A stretch of DNA of 64,000 nucleotides from Sphingobacterium wenxiniae (GTDB lineage: Bacteria > Bacteroidota > Bacteroidia > Sphingobacteriales > Sphingobacteriaceae), in the NCBI RefSeq assembly GCF_900116225.1, contig NZ_FOZZ01000002.1:310001-374000 (forward strand), written 5' to 3'. Numbering within the stretch: position 1 is the stretch's first letter; every line of letters begins with the position of its first letter. The position numbers and the translations under genes were made by a program. Under the pieces are notes generated by a model that was given only the letters and a program-made list of their open reading frames with translations, was not told the origin of the DNA and ran no database searches. Of the stretch, positions 52,927-61,828 are shown piece after piece.

Positions 52927-55041
52927 TTATGCCGGTACTTTTCTTGGCTTTTCACGTTCCCATACACGGTGTCCTTTCATTACATGAATAAAATCTTTCA
53001 CTAAATTATCTGAACTTTCAAATATAACACCTGCATCTTTTTCGATAAAGGATTTTTTGGCTAATTCTTCTGCTCCCTTAGCAAATGACAAGGCTTTGCA
53101 ATGTCGGTAGCCTTCATTTATAAATTGCAGATAATCTGAATTGTCTGAAAGCTTCTGTACAGAATCTCCATCAGGTGTGTAGAACGCATCATAACAAACC
53201 GATGCTTCAGTAAGATAAGAATGTTGGATTTCTGTTTCTCCCCCTTCTTTGTACATTATTTTTCCAACATGCGAAGCAATCAGCACAATCTGGGCGCCCT
53301 CTTTTTCCAATTGCTTTTTCATCTTATCCACAGATACTTTGCTCACACCTTCATCAACTAGAAATGCCACTTTACGACTTTTAATTGTACCTTCCCCAGC
53401 TTTCACCTTCATACTCAAAGCAGCAGATGTTTCCACTTCGGGCTTTTGTGGTTTGATTGGATATTTGGGATGATTATGGCGGGCAAATTTTATAGTCAAG
53501 GCATCTAATTCTTTCGGTGGTACTAACCCCAAATTATTCCCCACTTTCTTGGCAAGTGTTTTATCAATCTGATTTAAAATTGCTAATTCGCGTTTGCGTA
53601 TATCCACATCATTGACTTTTGAAAGCTCAAAACTATAAGCATTGATAATATGCTCCTGTTCTTCGGGACTTTGTGAATTAAAGAATAATCTTGCCTGCGT
53701 AAAATGATCGGCAAAAGAAGTGGAACGCGCCCTTACTTTCGATGCTTCTATCGGTTGTCTGTGCGACTGAAAACCTGTTTCGCCTTTCAGCATTGCATGG
53801 TATGGACAGCCTTCGGCTTTGCTGTTGGGGAAGTAGCTGACCGCTCCTTTGTTAATATCCATTCTTGAAAAACCGTCTTTTTGATTGTTGTGCTTGCTAT
53901 TGATAGGACGGTTGATAGGCAGTTCGTGGAAGTTAGGACCTCCTAATCGATAATTCTGCGTATCCATATATGAGAAAATTCTTCCTTGCAGCAGAGGGTC
54001 GTCCGAAAAGTCAATGCCGGGAACTAATCTTCCCGGATCGAAAGCAGATTGTTCTGTTTCGGCAAAAAAGTTTTCAGGATTACGGTTAAGTGTCATCGTT
54101 CCGATCAACTGAACAGGAACCAATTCTTCGGGAATAATCTTGGTCGGGTCAAGTATATCGAATGAAAACTTCATCTCATCCTCTTCAGCGATAAGTTGTA
54201 CACCTAAATCCCATTGTGGGAAATCACCATTTTCAATGGCTTCCCATAAATCTCTACGATGAAAATCAGCATCAAAGCCCGAAATTTTTTGCGCTTCGTT
54301 CCAAGCTACAGAATGAACACCCAATCTTGGTTTCCAGTGAAATTTTACAAAAGTACCTTTTCCTTTTGCATTCACGAATTTAAACGTATGCACGCCGAAG
54401 CCTTCCATCATCCTCAGACTCCTCGGGATTGCCCTGTCTGACATTGCCCACATTACCATGTGCGCAGACTCGGGCATCAGCGAGATGAAATCCCAAAAGG
54501 TGTCGTGTGCAGAAGCCGCTTGAGGCATCTCATTGTTTGGTTCTGGCTTTACTGCGTGTACCAAATCTGGGAAATTCATTGCATCCTGAATGAAGAATAC
54601 CGGAATATTGTTACCTACAAGATCATAGTTACCCTCTTCGGTATAGAATTTTACTGAGAAACCACGTACATCCCTTGCCAGATCAGTTGAACCTTTAAAG
54701 CCTGCAACGGTAGAAAATCTTGTAAATACAGGTGTAATCGTTCCTTTCTTAAGAAAGGCTGCAGTTGTGTATTTGGACATATCGGCCGTTGCCTCAAAGA
54801 CACCATGTGCTCCCGAACCTCTGGCATGAACAACTCTTTCGGGAATACGCTCACGGTCAAAGTGCATTAGCTTATCAAAGAAAATATGATCTTGTTGTAG
54901 AGAAGGCCCTCTATCTCCGGCTTTAAGCGTATTGTTATTGTCATACACTGGTACGCCATCATTAGTGGTCATCACTTTGTTAGTGTTATCCACCAAATAT
55001 TTATCTATATGTGTTGCTTTATTTTTTTTCTGATTTTTCAT
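52927..55041 (-). CDS. katE: large-subunit catalase (HPII type)
   Basis: A 704-aa haem catalase that disproportionates hydrogen peroxide. The catalytic His72 is in [12 protein letters not shown], the Asn in [14 protein letters not shown], and the haem-ligand Tyr in [20 protein letters not shown]. The C-terminal about 150 residues ([39 protein letters not shown]) form the glutamine-amidotransferase-like domain of large-subunit catalases. It is transcribed with, or next to, the FAD oxidoreductase gene and near a pyridoxamine-oxidase-like stress protein. Confidence 0.96.
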   Translation of the reverse strand: MKNQKKNKATHIDKYLVDNTNKVMTTNDGVPVYDNNNTLKAGDRGPSLQQDHIFFDKLMHFDRERIPERVVHARGSGAHGVFEATADMSKYTTAAFLKKGTITPVFTRFSTVAGFKGSTDLARDVRGFSVKFYTEEGNYDLVGNNIPVFFIQDAMNFPDLVHAVKPEPNNEMPQAASAHDTFWDFISLMPESAHMVMWAMSDRAIPRSLRMMEGFGVHTFKFVNAKGKGTFVKFHWKPRLGVHSVAWNEAQKISGFDADFHRRDLWEAIENGDFPQWDLGVQLIAEEDEMKFSFDILDPTKIIPEELVPVQLIGTMTLNRNPENFFAETEQSAFDPGRLVPGIDFSDDPLLQGRIFSYMDTQNYRLGGPNFHELPINRPINSKHNNQKDGFSRMDINKGAVSYFPNSKAEGCPYHAMLKGETGFQSHRQPIEASKVRARSTSFADHFTQARLFFNSQSPEEQEHIINAYSFELSKVNDVDIRKRELAILNQIDKTLAKKVGNNLGLVPPKELDALTIKFARHNHPKYPIKPQKPEVETSAALSMKVKAGEGTIKSRKVAFLVDEGVSKVSVDKMKKQLEKEGAQIVLIASHVGKIMYKEGGETEIQHSYLTEASVCYDAFYTPDGDSVQKLSDNSDYLQFINEGYRHCKALSFAKGAEELAKKSFIEKDAGVIFESSDNLVKDFIHVMKGHRVWEREKPRKVPA

Positions 55042-55101
55042 AGCTGTATTTTAAAAGTTATGAATAAGTGAAATATTATGTCGCAAGTTTAAATAAGAAC
55101 G

Positions 55102-55608
55102 CTATAAATTAAGCTCGCCCTCTCTGCCAATATCCAACTGTTGTCCTGACACCGCGCTTGCTACAATTTTCATCAGCGTAACCAGTTTATTGGATTTGTT
55201 ATCCCAATAGTAAGCGTCAGTGGGGGTTACTTTCAACACACGGATTCGTGAATCTTTTTTGCCTTTTTCGAACCATGCTTCAATCATTTTGTTCCAGTAT
55301 TTGTCAATCCGTTCCTGGTCTTGTGAGATAACAGCGGTTCCATTGACACTTAGAAAATTGTAATCGCCCACGTGGGCATACAACAAACTAACCTTATTAT
55401 TTTTCTGGAGGTTACGATAGGTTTCACTTTCCGAGGAAAACAAAAACCAGATATTTCCTCCATCGTCCACTTCCTGTCTACTCATCGGAACTGCATGCGG
55501 ATAATCACTTTCTGAAGTAAAAGAGCACATCATACTGATGTCAATTTTATCAACCATTTCTTTAACCTTTTCAATGGCTTCCTGATTGTTCAAATTTTCT
55601 GTACTCAT
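55102..55608 (-). CDS. pyridoxamine 5'-phosphate oxidase-like general stress protein
   Basis: A 168-aa flavin-binding split-barrel protein of the general stress protein 26 group (MCSFTSESDYPHAVPMSRQE; NIWFLFSSESETYRNLQKNN; VSLLYAHVGDYNFLSVNGTA). Relatives bind FMN or FAD and are induced by oxidative or general stress. It lies 60 bases upstream of the catalase gene on the same strand, which supports a shared stress role. Confidence 0.88.
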   Translation of the reverse strand: MSTENLNNQEAIEKVKEMVDKIDISMMCSFTSESDYPHAVPMSRQEVDDGGNIWFLFSSESETYRNLQKNNKVSLLYAHVGDYNFLSVNGTAVISQDQERIDKYWNKMIEAWFEKGKKDSRIRVLKVTPTDAYYWDNKSNKLVTLMKIVASAVSGQQLDIGREGELNL

Positions 55609-55697
55609 AGGATTTAATTTTTAGAGGTGAATAAATCGTTACAAATTATTGCTAATAACAATGTTAGATGAATTTGGTTTGATAGGAGAGGAATAAT

Positions 55698-55735
55698 CCA
55701 ATAAAAAAGAAAACCCCAGAATTTTCATTCTGGGG
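55698..55735 (-). terminator. terminator of the grpE-dnaJ operon
   Basis: CCCCAGAAT (55714-55722) and ATTCTGGGG (55727-55735) form a 9-bp stem with a 4-base loop; on the minus strand it is followed by TTTTCTTTTTTATT. It lies 23 bases after the dnaJ stop. Confidence 0.9.
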
Positions 55736-55758
55736 CTGCTCAAAAAAATAGATTTTAT

Positions 55759-56907
55759 TTATTCAAAGTATTCTTTGATACGTTCAAAGAATGATTTTTC
55801 GCTTTTGCCCGGTTGTGGCTTAAAGTTCGCAGAAGTTTTAAATTTTTCCAAAATGCTTCGCTCTTCAGAAGAAACTACTTTCGGGGTCCAGATATTGACG
55901 TAAACCAATTGATCGCCTTTGTGATAGGAATTCACTTCTGGAATACCTTTACCTTTCAGACGCAATATTTTACCGCCTTGTGTTCCGGCATCGATTTTTA
56001 TCTTCGCTTTGCCATCAATCGTAGGCACTTCTACACTTGTACCTAAGGCCGCATCGGCAAAGTTGATGTAAAGATCATAAATAACATTGATCCCATCACG
56101 TTTCAATGTCTCGTGTGGTACTTCCTCAATCAGAATTATTAAATCGCCTGGTACACCTCCACGTGCAGCAGCATTTCCTTTGCCACTCATAGATAGTTGC
56201 ATACCTTCACTAACACCTGCTGGAATGTTGATAGTAATGGTTTCTTCACCTCTTTCCAATCCTTCTCCTTTACAGGTTGTACATTTGGAGGTGATTTCTA
56301 CACCCTCACCGTTACAAGTAGGACAGGTGCTAGTCGTCTGCATTTGCCCCAAGATGGTGTTCGTTACGCGACGAACAGATCCCGAACCTCCACAAGTGTT
56401 ACAGGTATGATAGGATGATTTATCTTTGGCTCCGGTGCCATTACATGTATGGCAAGAAACTAATTTATTGACTTTTACTTTTTTCTCAACACCTTTCGCA
56501 ACCTCTTCTAAGGTTAACTTGACCTTAATACGCAAGTTGGTTCCGCGAGGGGTACGACGACCTCCACCACGTGAACCTCCACCAAAGAAGCTTTCAAATG
56601 GATTTCCTCCTCCGCCAAAGATATCACCAAATTGGCTGAATATATCGTCCATATTCATACCGCCTCCACCGAAACCGGACGCAGAATTACCTGCATGACC
56701 GAATTGGTCGTAGCGCTGACGTTTCTCTGGATCGCTCAGGACTTCATACGCTTCTGCAGCCTCTTTGAACATCTCTTCGGCTTCATTATCTCCTGGATTT
56801 TTATCTGGGTGATATTTAATCGCTAATTTCCTATAAGCCGATTTGATCTCAGCGGCATCCGCATTTTTGGATACACCTAATATGTCGTAATAATCTCTCT
56901 TTGCCAT
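55759..56907 (-). CDS. dnaJ: chaperone protein DnaJ
   Basis: A 382-aa type I J-protein. It has the J domain with HPD in [12 protein letters not shown], a Gly/Phe-rich linker ([19 protein letters not shown]) and four zinc-binding CxxCxGxG repeats ([32 protein letters not shown]). A C-terminal substrate-binding region follows. It stimulates the DnaK ATPase. It starts 4 bases after grpE, forming the usual Bacteroidota grpE-dnaJ operon. Confidence 0.97.
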   Translation of the reverse strand: MAKRDYYDILGVSKNADAAEIKSAYRKLAIKYHPDKNPGDNEAEEMFKEAAEAYEVLSDPEKRQRYDQFGHAGNSASGFGGGGMNMDDIFSQFGDIFGGGGNPFESFFGGGSRGGGRRTPRGTNLRIKVKLTLEEVAKGVEKKVKVNKLVSCHTCNGTGAKDKSSYHTCNTCGGSGSVRRVTNTILGQMQTTSTCPTCNGEGVEITSKCTTCKGEGLERGEETITINIPAGVSEGMQLSMSGKGNAAARGGVPGDLIILIEEVPHETLKRDGINVIYDLYINFADAALGTSVEVPTIDGKAKIKIDAGTQGGKILRLKGKGIPEVNSYHKGDQLVYVNIWTPKVVSSEERSILEKFKTSANFKPQPGKSEKSFFERIKEYFE

Positions 56908-56911
56908 TTTC

Positions 56912-57445
56912 TTATTGACCTATAACCACTTTTGCAAAACGGATAACTTTATCATTCAAAAAGTATCCTTTTTCCACGACATCGATAACTTTATTCTTCA
57001 TATCTTCTGTAGGAGCGGGGATAGCTGTTATAGCTTCCTGATATTCCGCATCGAAAGGCTGACCGATAAGGTTTTCCATTTCTTTCAATCCTTCATGTAT
57101 TAAGGTTTTACGGAACTTCTGGCTAACCAAGTCAAGGCCTTCTTTTACAGCAACAACATCCTGGGCCGTTTCCATTGCTGCCATTGCTCTGTCGAAATCA
57201 TCCAATACAGGCAATAGTTTCGTCAATACATCTTTGCTTGCTGACTGGATAAGCTCTACTTTTTCACGTGCTGTACGCTTCTTGTAATTATCGAATTCAG
57301 CAAATAAGCGTGCATATCTATCTTGTACAAGAGCCAGCTCTTCCTGTAATTTATCTTCAGCAGATACGTTCTCCTCTGTAGTTGGTTGCTCTTGATTCTC
57401 TATATTCTCCTCTTGGATATTGTTATTTTCCTGTTCGTTCATCAT
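56912..57445 (-). CDS. grpE: nucleotide exchange factor GrpE
   Basis: I place the start at ATG 57445 ([14 protein letters not shown]; 57442 is equally possible), because the longer frame begins with TTG. The 177-aa product has an acidic disordered N-terminus, a long dimer-forming helix ([20 protein letters not shown]) and the C-terminal beta wing ([35 protein letters not shown]). It releases ADP from DnaK. Two CTGTCAGTTT repeats lie upstream of the gene in the presumed control region. Confidence 0.95.
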   Translation of the reverse strand: MMNEQENNNIQEENIENQEQPTTEENVSAEDKLQEELALVQDRYARLFAEFDNYKKRTAREKVELIQSASKDVLTKLLPVLDDFDRAMAAMETAQDVVAVKEGLDLVSQKFRKTLIHEGLKEMENLIGQPFDAEYQEAITAIPAPTEDMKNKVIDVVEKGYFLNDKVIRFAKVVIGQ

Positions 57446-57512
57446 ATCAATTTCGTGTAATTCTAACTCTTCTGTCTGCAGGAACAATTATATTGCCAAC
57501 CATCCGAAATCG

Positions 57513-57579
57513 GACAGCCTGTCAGTTTAAACCAAAGGCTTACTAACATAATGACGGTAAAAGGTTGTTCTGTCAGTTT
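57513..57579. promoter_or_regulatory. direct repeats upstream of grpE
   Basis: CTGTCAGTTT occurs twice (57519-57528 and 57570-57579), 51 bases apart. The first is joined to GACAG, giving the near-palindrome GACAGCCTGTC at 57513-57523. The position upstream of a heat-shock operon suggests binding sites for a stress regulator; this is inference. Confidence 0.4.
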
Positions 57580-57585
57580 GGAAAG

Positions 57586-57634
57586 TTATTGTTTGACATC
57601 CGATGTTCTCTAATCTTCGGATGCCAAACAATAA
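57586..57634. terminator. hairpin after ftsE
   Basis: TTATTGTTTGACATCCGA (57586-57603) pairs with TCGGATGCCAAACAATAA (57617-57634), with a single mismatch. It abuts the ftsE stop codon and probably terminates that minus-strand transcript just before the grpE control region's far side. Confidence 0.75.
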
Positions 57635-57635
57635 T

Positions 57636-58316
57636 TTATATAGATACATTGTCATATAACGCCGTGTCCGCTGTCTTAATGATACGGGCAGGCATATTGC
57701 GGATAATCTGATAATCGTGAGTAGCCATCAACACAGCAGTACCTGATGCAGCGATATCACGCAATAACAGCACTATTTCTTCCGAAGTCGCCGGGTCAAG
57801 GTTGCCGGTAGGTTCATCGGCAAGAATGATTTCTGGATTGTTTAACAGCGCACGTGCGATGACCACACGCTGTTGCTCTCCACCCGATAGCTCATGTGGC
57901 ATTTTCCGGAGCTTAGAGCGTAATCCCACTTTCTCCAACACATCCAACATTCGGTTTTCGATAAGACCACGGTCTTTCCAACCAGTAGCTTTTAATGCAA
58001 ATTCCAAGTTTTTTTCTACAGTTCTGTCATTCAGCAGGTGGAAATCCTGAAAGACAATTCCCAATTTTCTACGTAAGAAGGGAACATCGTTTTCATGAAG
58101 TTTTTTAAGATCGAAACCAGCAACCATACCTTCACCACTGGTGATGTACAAATCGCCATAAATTATTTTCAATAAACTACTTTTTCCGGTTCCAGACTGA
58201 CCAATCAGATAGATGAATTCACCTTGTTGTATGTCCAGGTTTACATGAGAAAGCACCAAGTGCTTTTGTTGGTAAATATCTACGTTTTTAAGCTTTATAA
58301 CTGTATTTTCTGCCAT
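57636..58316 (-). CDS. ftsE: FtsE-like ABC transporter ATP-binding protein
   Basis: A 226-aa ATPase with Walker A GQSGTGKSSLLK, signature LSGGEQQRVVIARAL, Walker B ILADEPTGNLDP and the H-loop MATHDYQ. The high similarity to FtsE-type proteins (FQDFHLLNDRTVEKNLEFAL) suggests a role with FtsX in cell division and peptidoglycan hydrolase control. An ftsX gene is not adjacent. LolD-type lipoprotein exporters are the closest alternative. It follows the small 67-aa gene by 8 bases. Confidence 0.88.
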   Translation of the reverse strand: MAENTVIKLKNVDIYQQKHLVLSHVNLDIQQGEFIYLIGQSGTGKSSLLKIIYGDLYITSGEGMVAGFDLKKLHENDVPFLRRKLGIVFQDFHLLNDRTVEKNLEFALKATGWKDRGLIENRMLDVLEKVGLRSKLRKMPHELSGGEQQRVVIARALLNNPEIILADEPTGNLDPATSEEIVLLLRDIAASGTAVLMATHDYQIIRNMPARIIKTADTALYDNVSI

Positions 58317-58324
58317 GATACGTT

Positions 58325-58528
58325 TTATACATCAATTTTTTTTATCTGCCCGAAAGGCATTTCTTTAACCACCTCCATAATATAGGATGCTTTATCGCCC
58401 AAGCCGATCTTCTCCAGCGATTTATCGGGCCGATCGACCCTAAAATATGCTAATAAGGTGAAAGCATCATCCCGTAACTGTACATAATCTGGAATCTTTG
58501 CTACGCCCTTTACTTTTATAACATACAT
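58325..58528 (-). CDS. 67-aa protein of unknown function
   Basis: The start at ATG 58528 (MYVIKVKGVAKIPDY) is preferred over the in-frame TTG. The sequence looks like one small alpha/beta domain (QLRDDAFTLLAYFRVDRPDK; GDKASYIMEVVKEMPFGQIK). It lies 8 bases upstream of ftsE in the same transcript. TAACTTTG lies 6 bases before the ATG. I recognise no family. Because it is short but well placed, it is probably real. Confidence 0.65.
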   Translation of the reverse strand: MYVIKVKGVAKIPDYVQLRDDAFTLLAYFRVDRPDKSLEKIGLGDKASYIMEVVKEMPFGQIKKIDV

Positions 58529-58582
58529 ATCCAACAAAGTTAGAATTTTTTATCAAACCTTCGCCGTTTTCCCTGATAAACT

Positions 58583-59596
58583 TTAAGCATTAGCGAAAAG
58601 GAAATCCAAGGTATTTACCCCATCTGCATAATCTGTCAAAGCCGGACATTGGCTCTGTCCTAAAGGAAACGTAGGAATATGCGTTTCTATTGCCACCTCA
58701 CTTACCAAACATTGAATTTTATCCTGCTGTGCATTCAGAGAAGCCATAATAGTCGCTATATCTTCGTATTCTTCATAGAACACAGTAGCCAATGGTGAAG
58801 TTAATCGGCCGTCTTCTTTCAGCAATAGAAAACCATTGTCGTAATGCTTATCACCATTGATGAGGTAAATGGATTTGTTGTAGTCATAGTTGTTGGCATA
58901 TTTGTAATGGTCTTTGATATCTTTAAAGTCTTCTATGCCCTCAAAGAATTGCGCTATATCATAACCTTTTGGGATATAAAGCTTAGAAACCGAACGGCAA
59001 CCCAATCCGAAATAATCAAAAATATCATGTCCCAGTCCTTTAAGAGCTTCTTTGGTTTCCTTGCCATCCAATACTGCTGCAGAATTACGGTTTTTGCGGA
59101 TGATGTGCGGTTTTTTTCCAAAATAATATTCAAAATACCGCGAGCTGTTGTCACTCCCTGTGGCGATAATAAGGTCAAAGTCTTGTAAACGCTCAGCAAT
59201 CTGTATCTTGTGTTGAAAGGAGGGGGCGATATGTAGCAGCTTTTTGACAAGAAAATTGGTTAATCCGGCATCATCAGAGGATACTTTTATCTGCGCAGTG
59301 AACCCCGAAATAAGCACCGTAAGCAAATCATGAAATCCAACCAGCGGGATATTTCCTGCCAATATCAGACCAACTGTTTTTTCAGTATCCAAATCCGGAT
59401 AAGCAGATAACCAATTGTTTAGCTTTTCCTCCGTTAAGTTTTGGGCGATAGACTGGATTTGTTTTGTCGTATTTGCGGGAGTATACCATGGATTTTGGAT
59501 GGAAGCTCGGTGGAGCATTTCGTTTAACTCGGTGGAATCCTGCTGTAAAAACTCGCCCAACGCCACAAAAGCAGCTATTCGTTGTTTCTTTGTCAA
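58583..59596 (-). CDS. LuxC-type acyl-CoA reductase
   Basis: A 337-aa protein with the LuxC aldehyde-dehydrogenase-like fold: GLILAGNIPLVGFHDLLTVL, DFDLIIATGSDNSSRYFEYY and the likely catalytic Cys in YFGLGCRSVSKLYIPKGYD. It would reduce acyl-CoA to aldehyde with NADPH. The start is TTG at 59596 (an ATT at 59599 is an alternative); the next ATG would remove the conserved N-terminus. It is divergent from a ferredoxin gene, an arrangement common in Bacteroidota. The physiological acyl substrate is unknown. Confidence 0.88.
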   Translation of the reverse strand: MTKKQRIAAFVALGEFLQQDSTELNEMLHRASIQNPWYTPANTTKQIQSIAQNLTEEKLNNWLSAYPDLDTEKTVGLILAGNIPLVGFHDLLTVLISGFTAQIKVSSDDAGLTNFLVKKLLHIAPSFQHKIQIAERLQDFDLIIATGSDNSSRYFEYYFGKKPHIIRKNRNSAAVLDGKETKEALKGLGHDIFDYFGLGCRSVSKLYIPKGYDIAQFFEGIEDFKDIKDHYKYANNYDYNKSIYLINGDKHYDNGFLLLKEDGRLTSPLATVFYEEYEDIATIMASLNAQQDKIQCLVSEVAIETHIPTFPLGQSQCPALTDYADGVNTLDFLFANA

Positions 59597-59740
59597 AATC
59601 TTACTATTTAGAATTATTCTGATATTTTTTTACTGTATCTTTGTTCATCGAAAAATAACTACTGAATTTGTATAGATTATTTTCAGTGGTCGTTACGATT
59701 GGACAAAATTAGTTTATTTTATATAATTGTGAGGTTATAA

Positions 59741-60091
59741 ATGGCAATTAAAATTACTGACGAGTGTATAAATTGTGGGGCATGCGAACCAGAATGCCCA
59801 AATAATGCAATATATGATGCAGGGGTGCCTTGGAAATTTTCTGACGGTACAGCCTTAGATGGAGTTATTGATTTTGGTGATGGCGTGACATTGGATGCAG
59901 CCGCTTCGCAGGAAGCTATTTCTGACGAGGTGTACTATATTGTTTCGGACAAATGTACGGAATGTGTTGGTTTTCACGATGAGCCGCAATGTGCTGCCGT
60001 ATGTCCGGTAGATTGTTGTGTGGAAGACGAAGAAGTCGTGGAGTCGGAAGAAGAATTGTTAGCCAAAAAAGCTTGGCTACACGCAGAATAA
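59741..60091 (+). CDS. 4Fe-4S dicluster ferredoxin
   Basis: A 116-aa ferredoxin. Cluster-binding cysteines are in CINCGACEPECPNNAI and CTECVGFHDEPQCAAVCPVD, spaced for two [4Fe-4S] clusters. An insert of about 40 residues between them (WKFSDGTALDGVIDFGDGVT) is typical of the longer Bacteroidota ferredoxins. The C-terminus is acidic. It is divergent from the acyl-CoA reductase, which it might supply or simply neighbour. A TATCTTTG -7 candidate lies at 59636-59643. Confidence 0.93.
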   Translation: MAIKITDECINCGACEPECPNNAIYDAGVPWKFSDGTALDGVIDFGDGVTLDAAASQEAISDEVYYIVSDKCTECVGFHDEPQCAAVCPVDCCVEDEEVVESEEELLAKKAWLHAE

Positions 60092-60115
60092 TGCGTAAAT
60101 ATGAACAGTAAAGGA

Positions 60116-60146
60116 AAAGCACCCCATTTTGTTGGTGCTTTTTTTA
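60116..60146 (+). terminator. terminator after the ferredoxin gene
   Basis: AAGCACC (60117-60123) and GGTGCTT (60134-60140) form a stem followed by a T-run, 25 bases after the stop. Confidence 0.85.
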
Positions 60147-60209
60147 TGCGTTAAAACGTATGTCATCCCTGTTTTGCTGTTTTTGCAACCGTTTTGACTC
60201 CATTTTAGA

Positions 60210-60240
60210 TTTGGTTTAAAAAGCTATTTTTATATTTTTG
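60210..60240 (+). promoter_or_regulatory. consensus promoter of the symporter gene
   Basis: TTTG (60210-60213), 19 bases, TATTTTTG (60233-60240) is an exact match to the Bacteroidota -33/-7 consensus TTTG-N19-TAnnTTTG. Transcription would begin near 60247, 22 bases before the ATG at 60269. Confidence 0.75.
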
Positions 60241-60268
60241 TTTGTTCAACAACATAAAACAAAACTAC

Positions 60269-61708
60269 ATGCTAAAAAAACAAGTTGGTTTTATAACCCT
60301 TTTTACCGTATCCATTGCCATTATACTTACCTTAATCTACGAATTTAACCTATTCGCCGTGCATCCTAACGTGATGATGGGCGTGCGTTGGGTAGTGGGA
60401 GCGGCCATCACGCTTAACGCCATTGTGCGTAAAAACCTAACCACTTGGATATTGACATGTTTGGTTTTAGGTGTCTTCGTAGGGTTGGACTTTCCTAACC
60501 TCGCCCGAGCCATGCAGCCACTTTCCCAAGGCTTTATCAAATTGGTGAAAACCATTGTTGGTCCGATACTTTTTGCAACATTGGTATTTGGTATTGCAGG
60601 TCATTCGGATTTGAAATCAGTAGGACGTATGGCATGGAAGTCTATGCTTTATTTTGTAAGCGCTACTACCTTAGCTATTTTCATTGGTCTAATTGTTATC
60701 AACATTACCAAGGCCGGTGTAGGAGTAGATGTGGCAAATATGCCTCATGAAGAACTTCCACAGACATCTACAGTCACGGAATCTGATGCGAGAGCATTGG
60801 AGCATATCAGCGAGAATGTACATGGTGTCTATAAATTCAATACCTTCATTCGTGATACTTTTCCAGAAAATATCGTCAAGTCTGTATATGAGAACAAAGT
60901 TCTCCAGATAGTAATTTTTGGGGTAATTTTTGGTATTGGTTTGGCCTTGGTAGAGGAGAAGAAAAGAAAGCCTTTGGTTGATTTTACAGAGAGCCTTTCG
61001 GAAGCGATGTTTAAGTTTACAAACTTAGTGATGCTTTTTGCACCAATAGGCGTAGGAGCGGCCATGGCCTATACCGTAGGGCATCTGGGGGTAGATATTC
61101 TGAAAAACCTCTTCATGTTATTGGGAAGCTTGTACCTGGCTCTAATACTTTTTCTTGGCTGTGTATTACTTCCTATCGCCTTGTTTCTTAAGATACCGAT
61201 CAAACAATTTATCAGTGCTGTAAAAGAGCCTGTTTCCATCGCCTTTGCAACGACCAGTTCAGATGCTGCGTTGCCGAAAGCGATGAGTGCGATGGAAAAA
61301 TTTGGAGTACCGCGTAAAATTGTTTCTTTTGTCATCCCAACAGGGTACAGCTTCAATTTAGATGGAACATCACTTTACCTATCATTGGCATCTATATTTG
61401 TGGCACAAGCTGCGGGAATCGAGCTGAGTATCGGACAACAATTACTTATTGCCTTTACATTGATGATCACTTCTAAAGGTGTGGCAGCAGTGCCGAGAGC
61501 CTCATTAATTGTACTGATTGCAACAGCTGATCAATTTGGTTTACCGACCTTTGTTATTGCAGCAATTTTAGGGATAGACGAGCTTATGGATATGGCACGT
61601 ACATCGGTAAATGTTATAGGAAACTGTCTGGCAACCGTCGTTGTTGCGAAATGGGAAGGTGAATTTGATGAAGAAGCACCATTCCGAAAAGAAGAAATCG
61701 AAGCTTAA
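60269..61708 (+). CDS. dicarboxylate/amino-acid:cation symporter (DAACS family)
   Basis: A 479-aa inner-membrane protein; the ATG at 60269 follows a perfect promoter, which excludes the upstream TTG frame. The hairpin-loop motif TTSSDAALPKAMSAMEKFGV, the NLDGTSLYLSLA helix and the C-terminal IDELMDMARTSVNVIGNCLA are the substrate and cation-binding parts of GltP/DctA-type symporters. The Asp that follows NVxG in archaeal GltPh is Asn here, as in DctA-type members. The substrate is probably aspartate, glutamate or a C4-dicarboxylate. It is a single gene ended by palindromic element C. Confidence 0.92.
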   Translation: MLKKQVGFITLFTVSIAIILTLIYEFNLFAVHPNVMMGVRWVVGAAITLNAIVRKNLTTWILTCLVLGVFVGLDFPNLARAMQPLSQGFIKLVKTIVGPILFATLVFGIAGHSDLKSVGRMAWKSMLYFVSATTLAIFIGLIVINITKAGVGVDVANMPHEELPQTSTVTESDARALEHISENVHGVYKFNTFIRDTFPENIVKSVYENKVLQIVIFGVIFGIGLALVEEKKRKPLVDFTESLSEAMFKFTNLVMLFAPIGVGAAMAYTVGHLGVDILKNLFMLLGSLYLALILFLGCVLLPIALFLKIPIKQFISAVKEPVSIAFATTSSDAALPKAMSAMEKFGVPRKIVSFVIPTGYSFNLDGTSLYLSLASIFVAQAAGIELSIGQQLLIAFTLMITSKGVAAVPRASLIVLIATADQFGLPTFVIAAILGIDELMDMARTSVNVIGNCLATVVVAKWEGEFDEEAPFRKEEIEA

Positions 61709-61721
61709 TTTTAAAAAGTAG

Positions 61722-61820
61722 TCACATCGTCATTGCGCGGAGGAAGAATGACGACAAAGCAATCTGTGATGATAACAAAAACGCAGATTGCTTCGTCACT
61801 ACGCTCCTCGCAATGACACG
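61722..61820. repeat. palindromic intergenic element, copy C
   Basis: CGTCATTGCG (61728-61737) and the complementary CGCAATGACACG end (61809-61820), with CAGATTGCTTCGTCACTACG inside, match copies A and B. The left unit is flanked by the locus-specific pair TCACA (61722-61726) / TGTGA (61765-61769). It lies between the convergent symporter and TetR genes and is followed by a T-run, so it probably terminates both. Confidence 0.75.
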
Positions 61821-61828
61821 TTTTTATT

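Noticed and set aside
51628..55608. Horizontal transfer of the catalase group
   Set aside because: No mobile element, tRNA site or clear compositional break flanks it; codon use was not computed.
56426..56698. Proline-rich open frame on the plus strand
   Set aside because: It is the antisense of the Gly/Phe-rich linker of dnaJ.
60242..60268. Upstream TTG start for the symporter
   Set aside because: It lies at the predicted transcription start of a perfect promoter; the ATG at 60269 is the plausible start.
61599..61640. Asp-to-Asn change after NVxG in the symporter as a loss of sodium coupling
   Set aside because: Asn at this position is also seen in DctA-type members, so it is not unusual enough to claim altered coupling.
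1873..61820. CRISPR-like reading of the repeated palindromes
   Set aside because: The units are far apart, each is a single inverted pair without regular spacers, and no cas genes are present.
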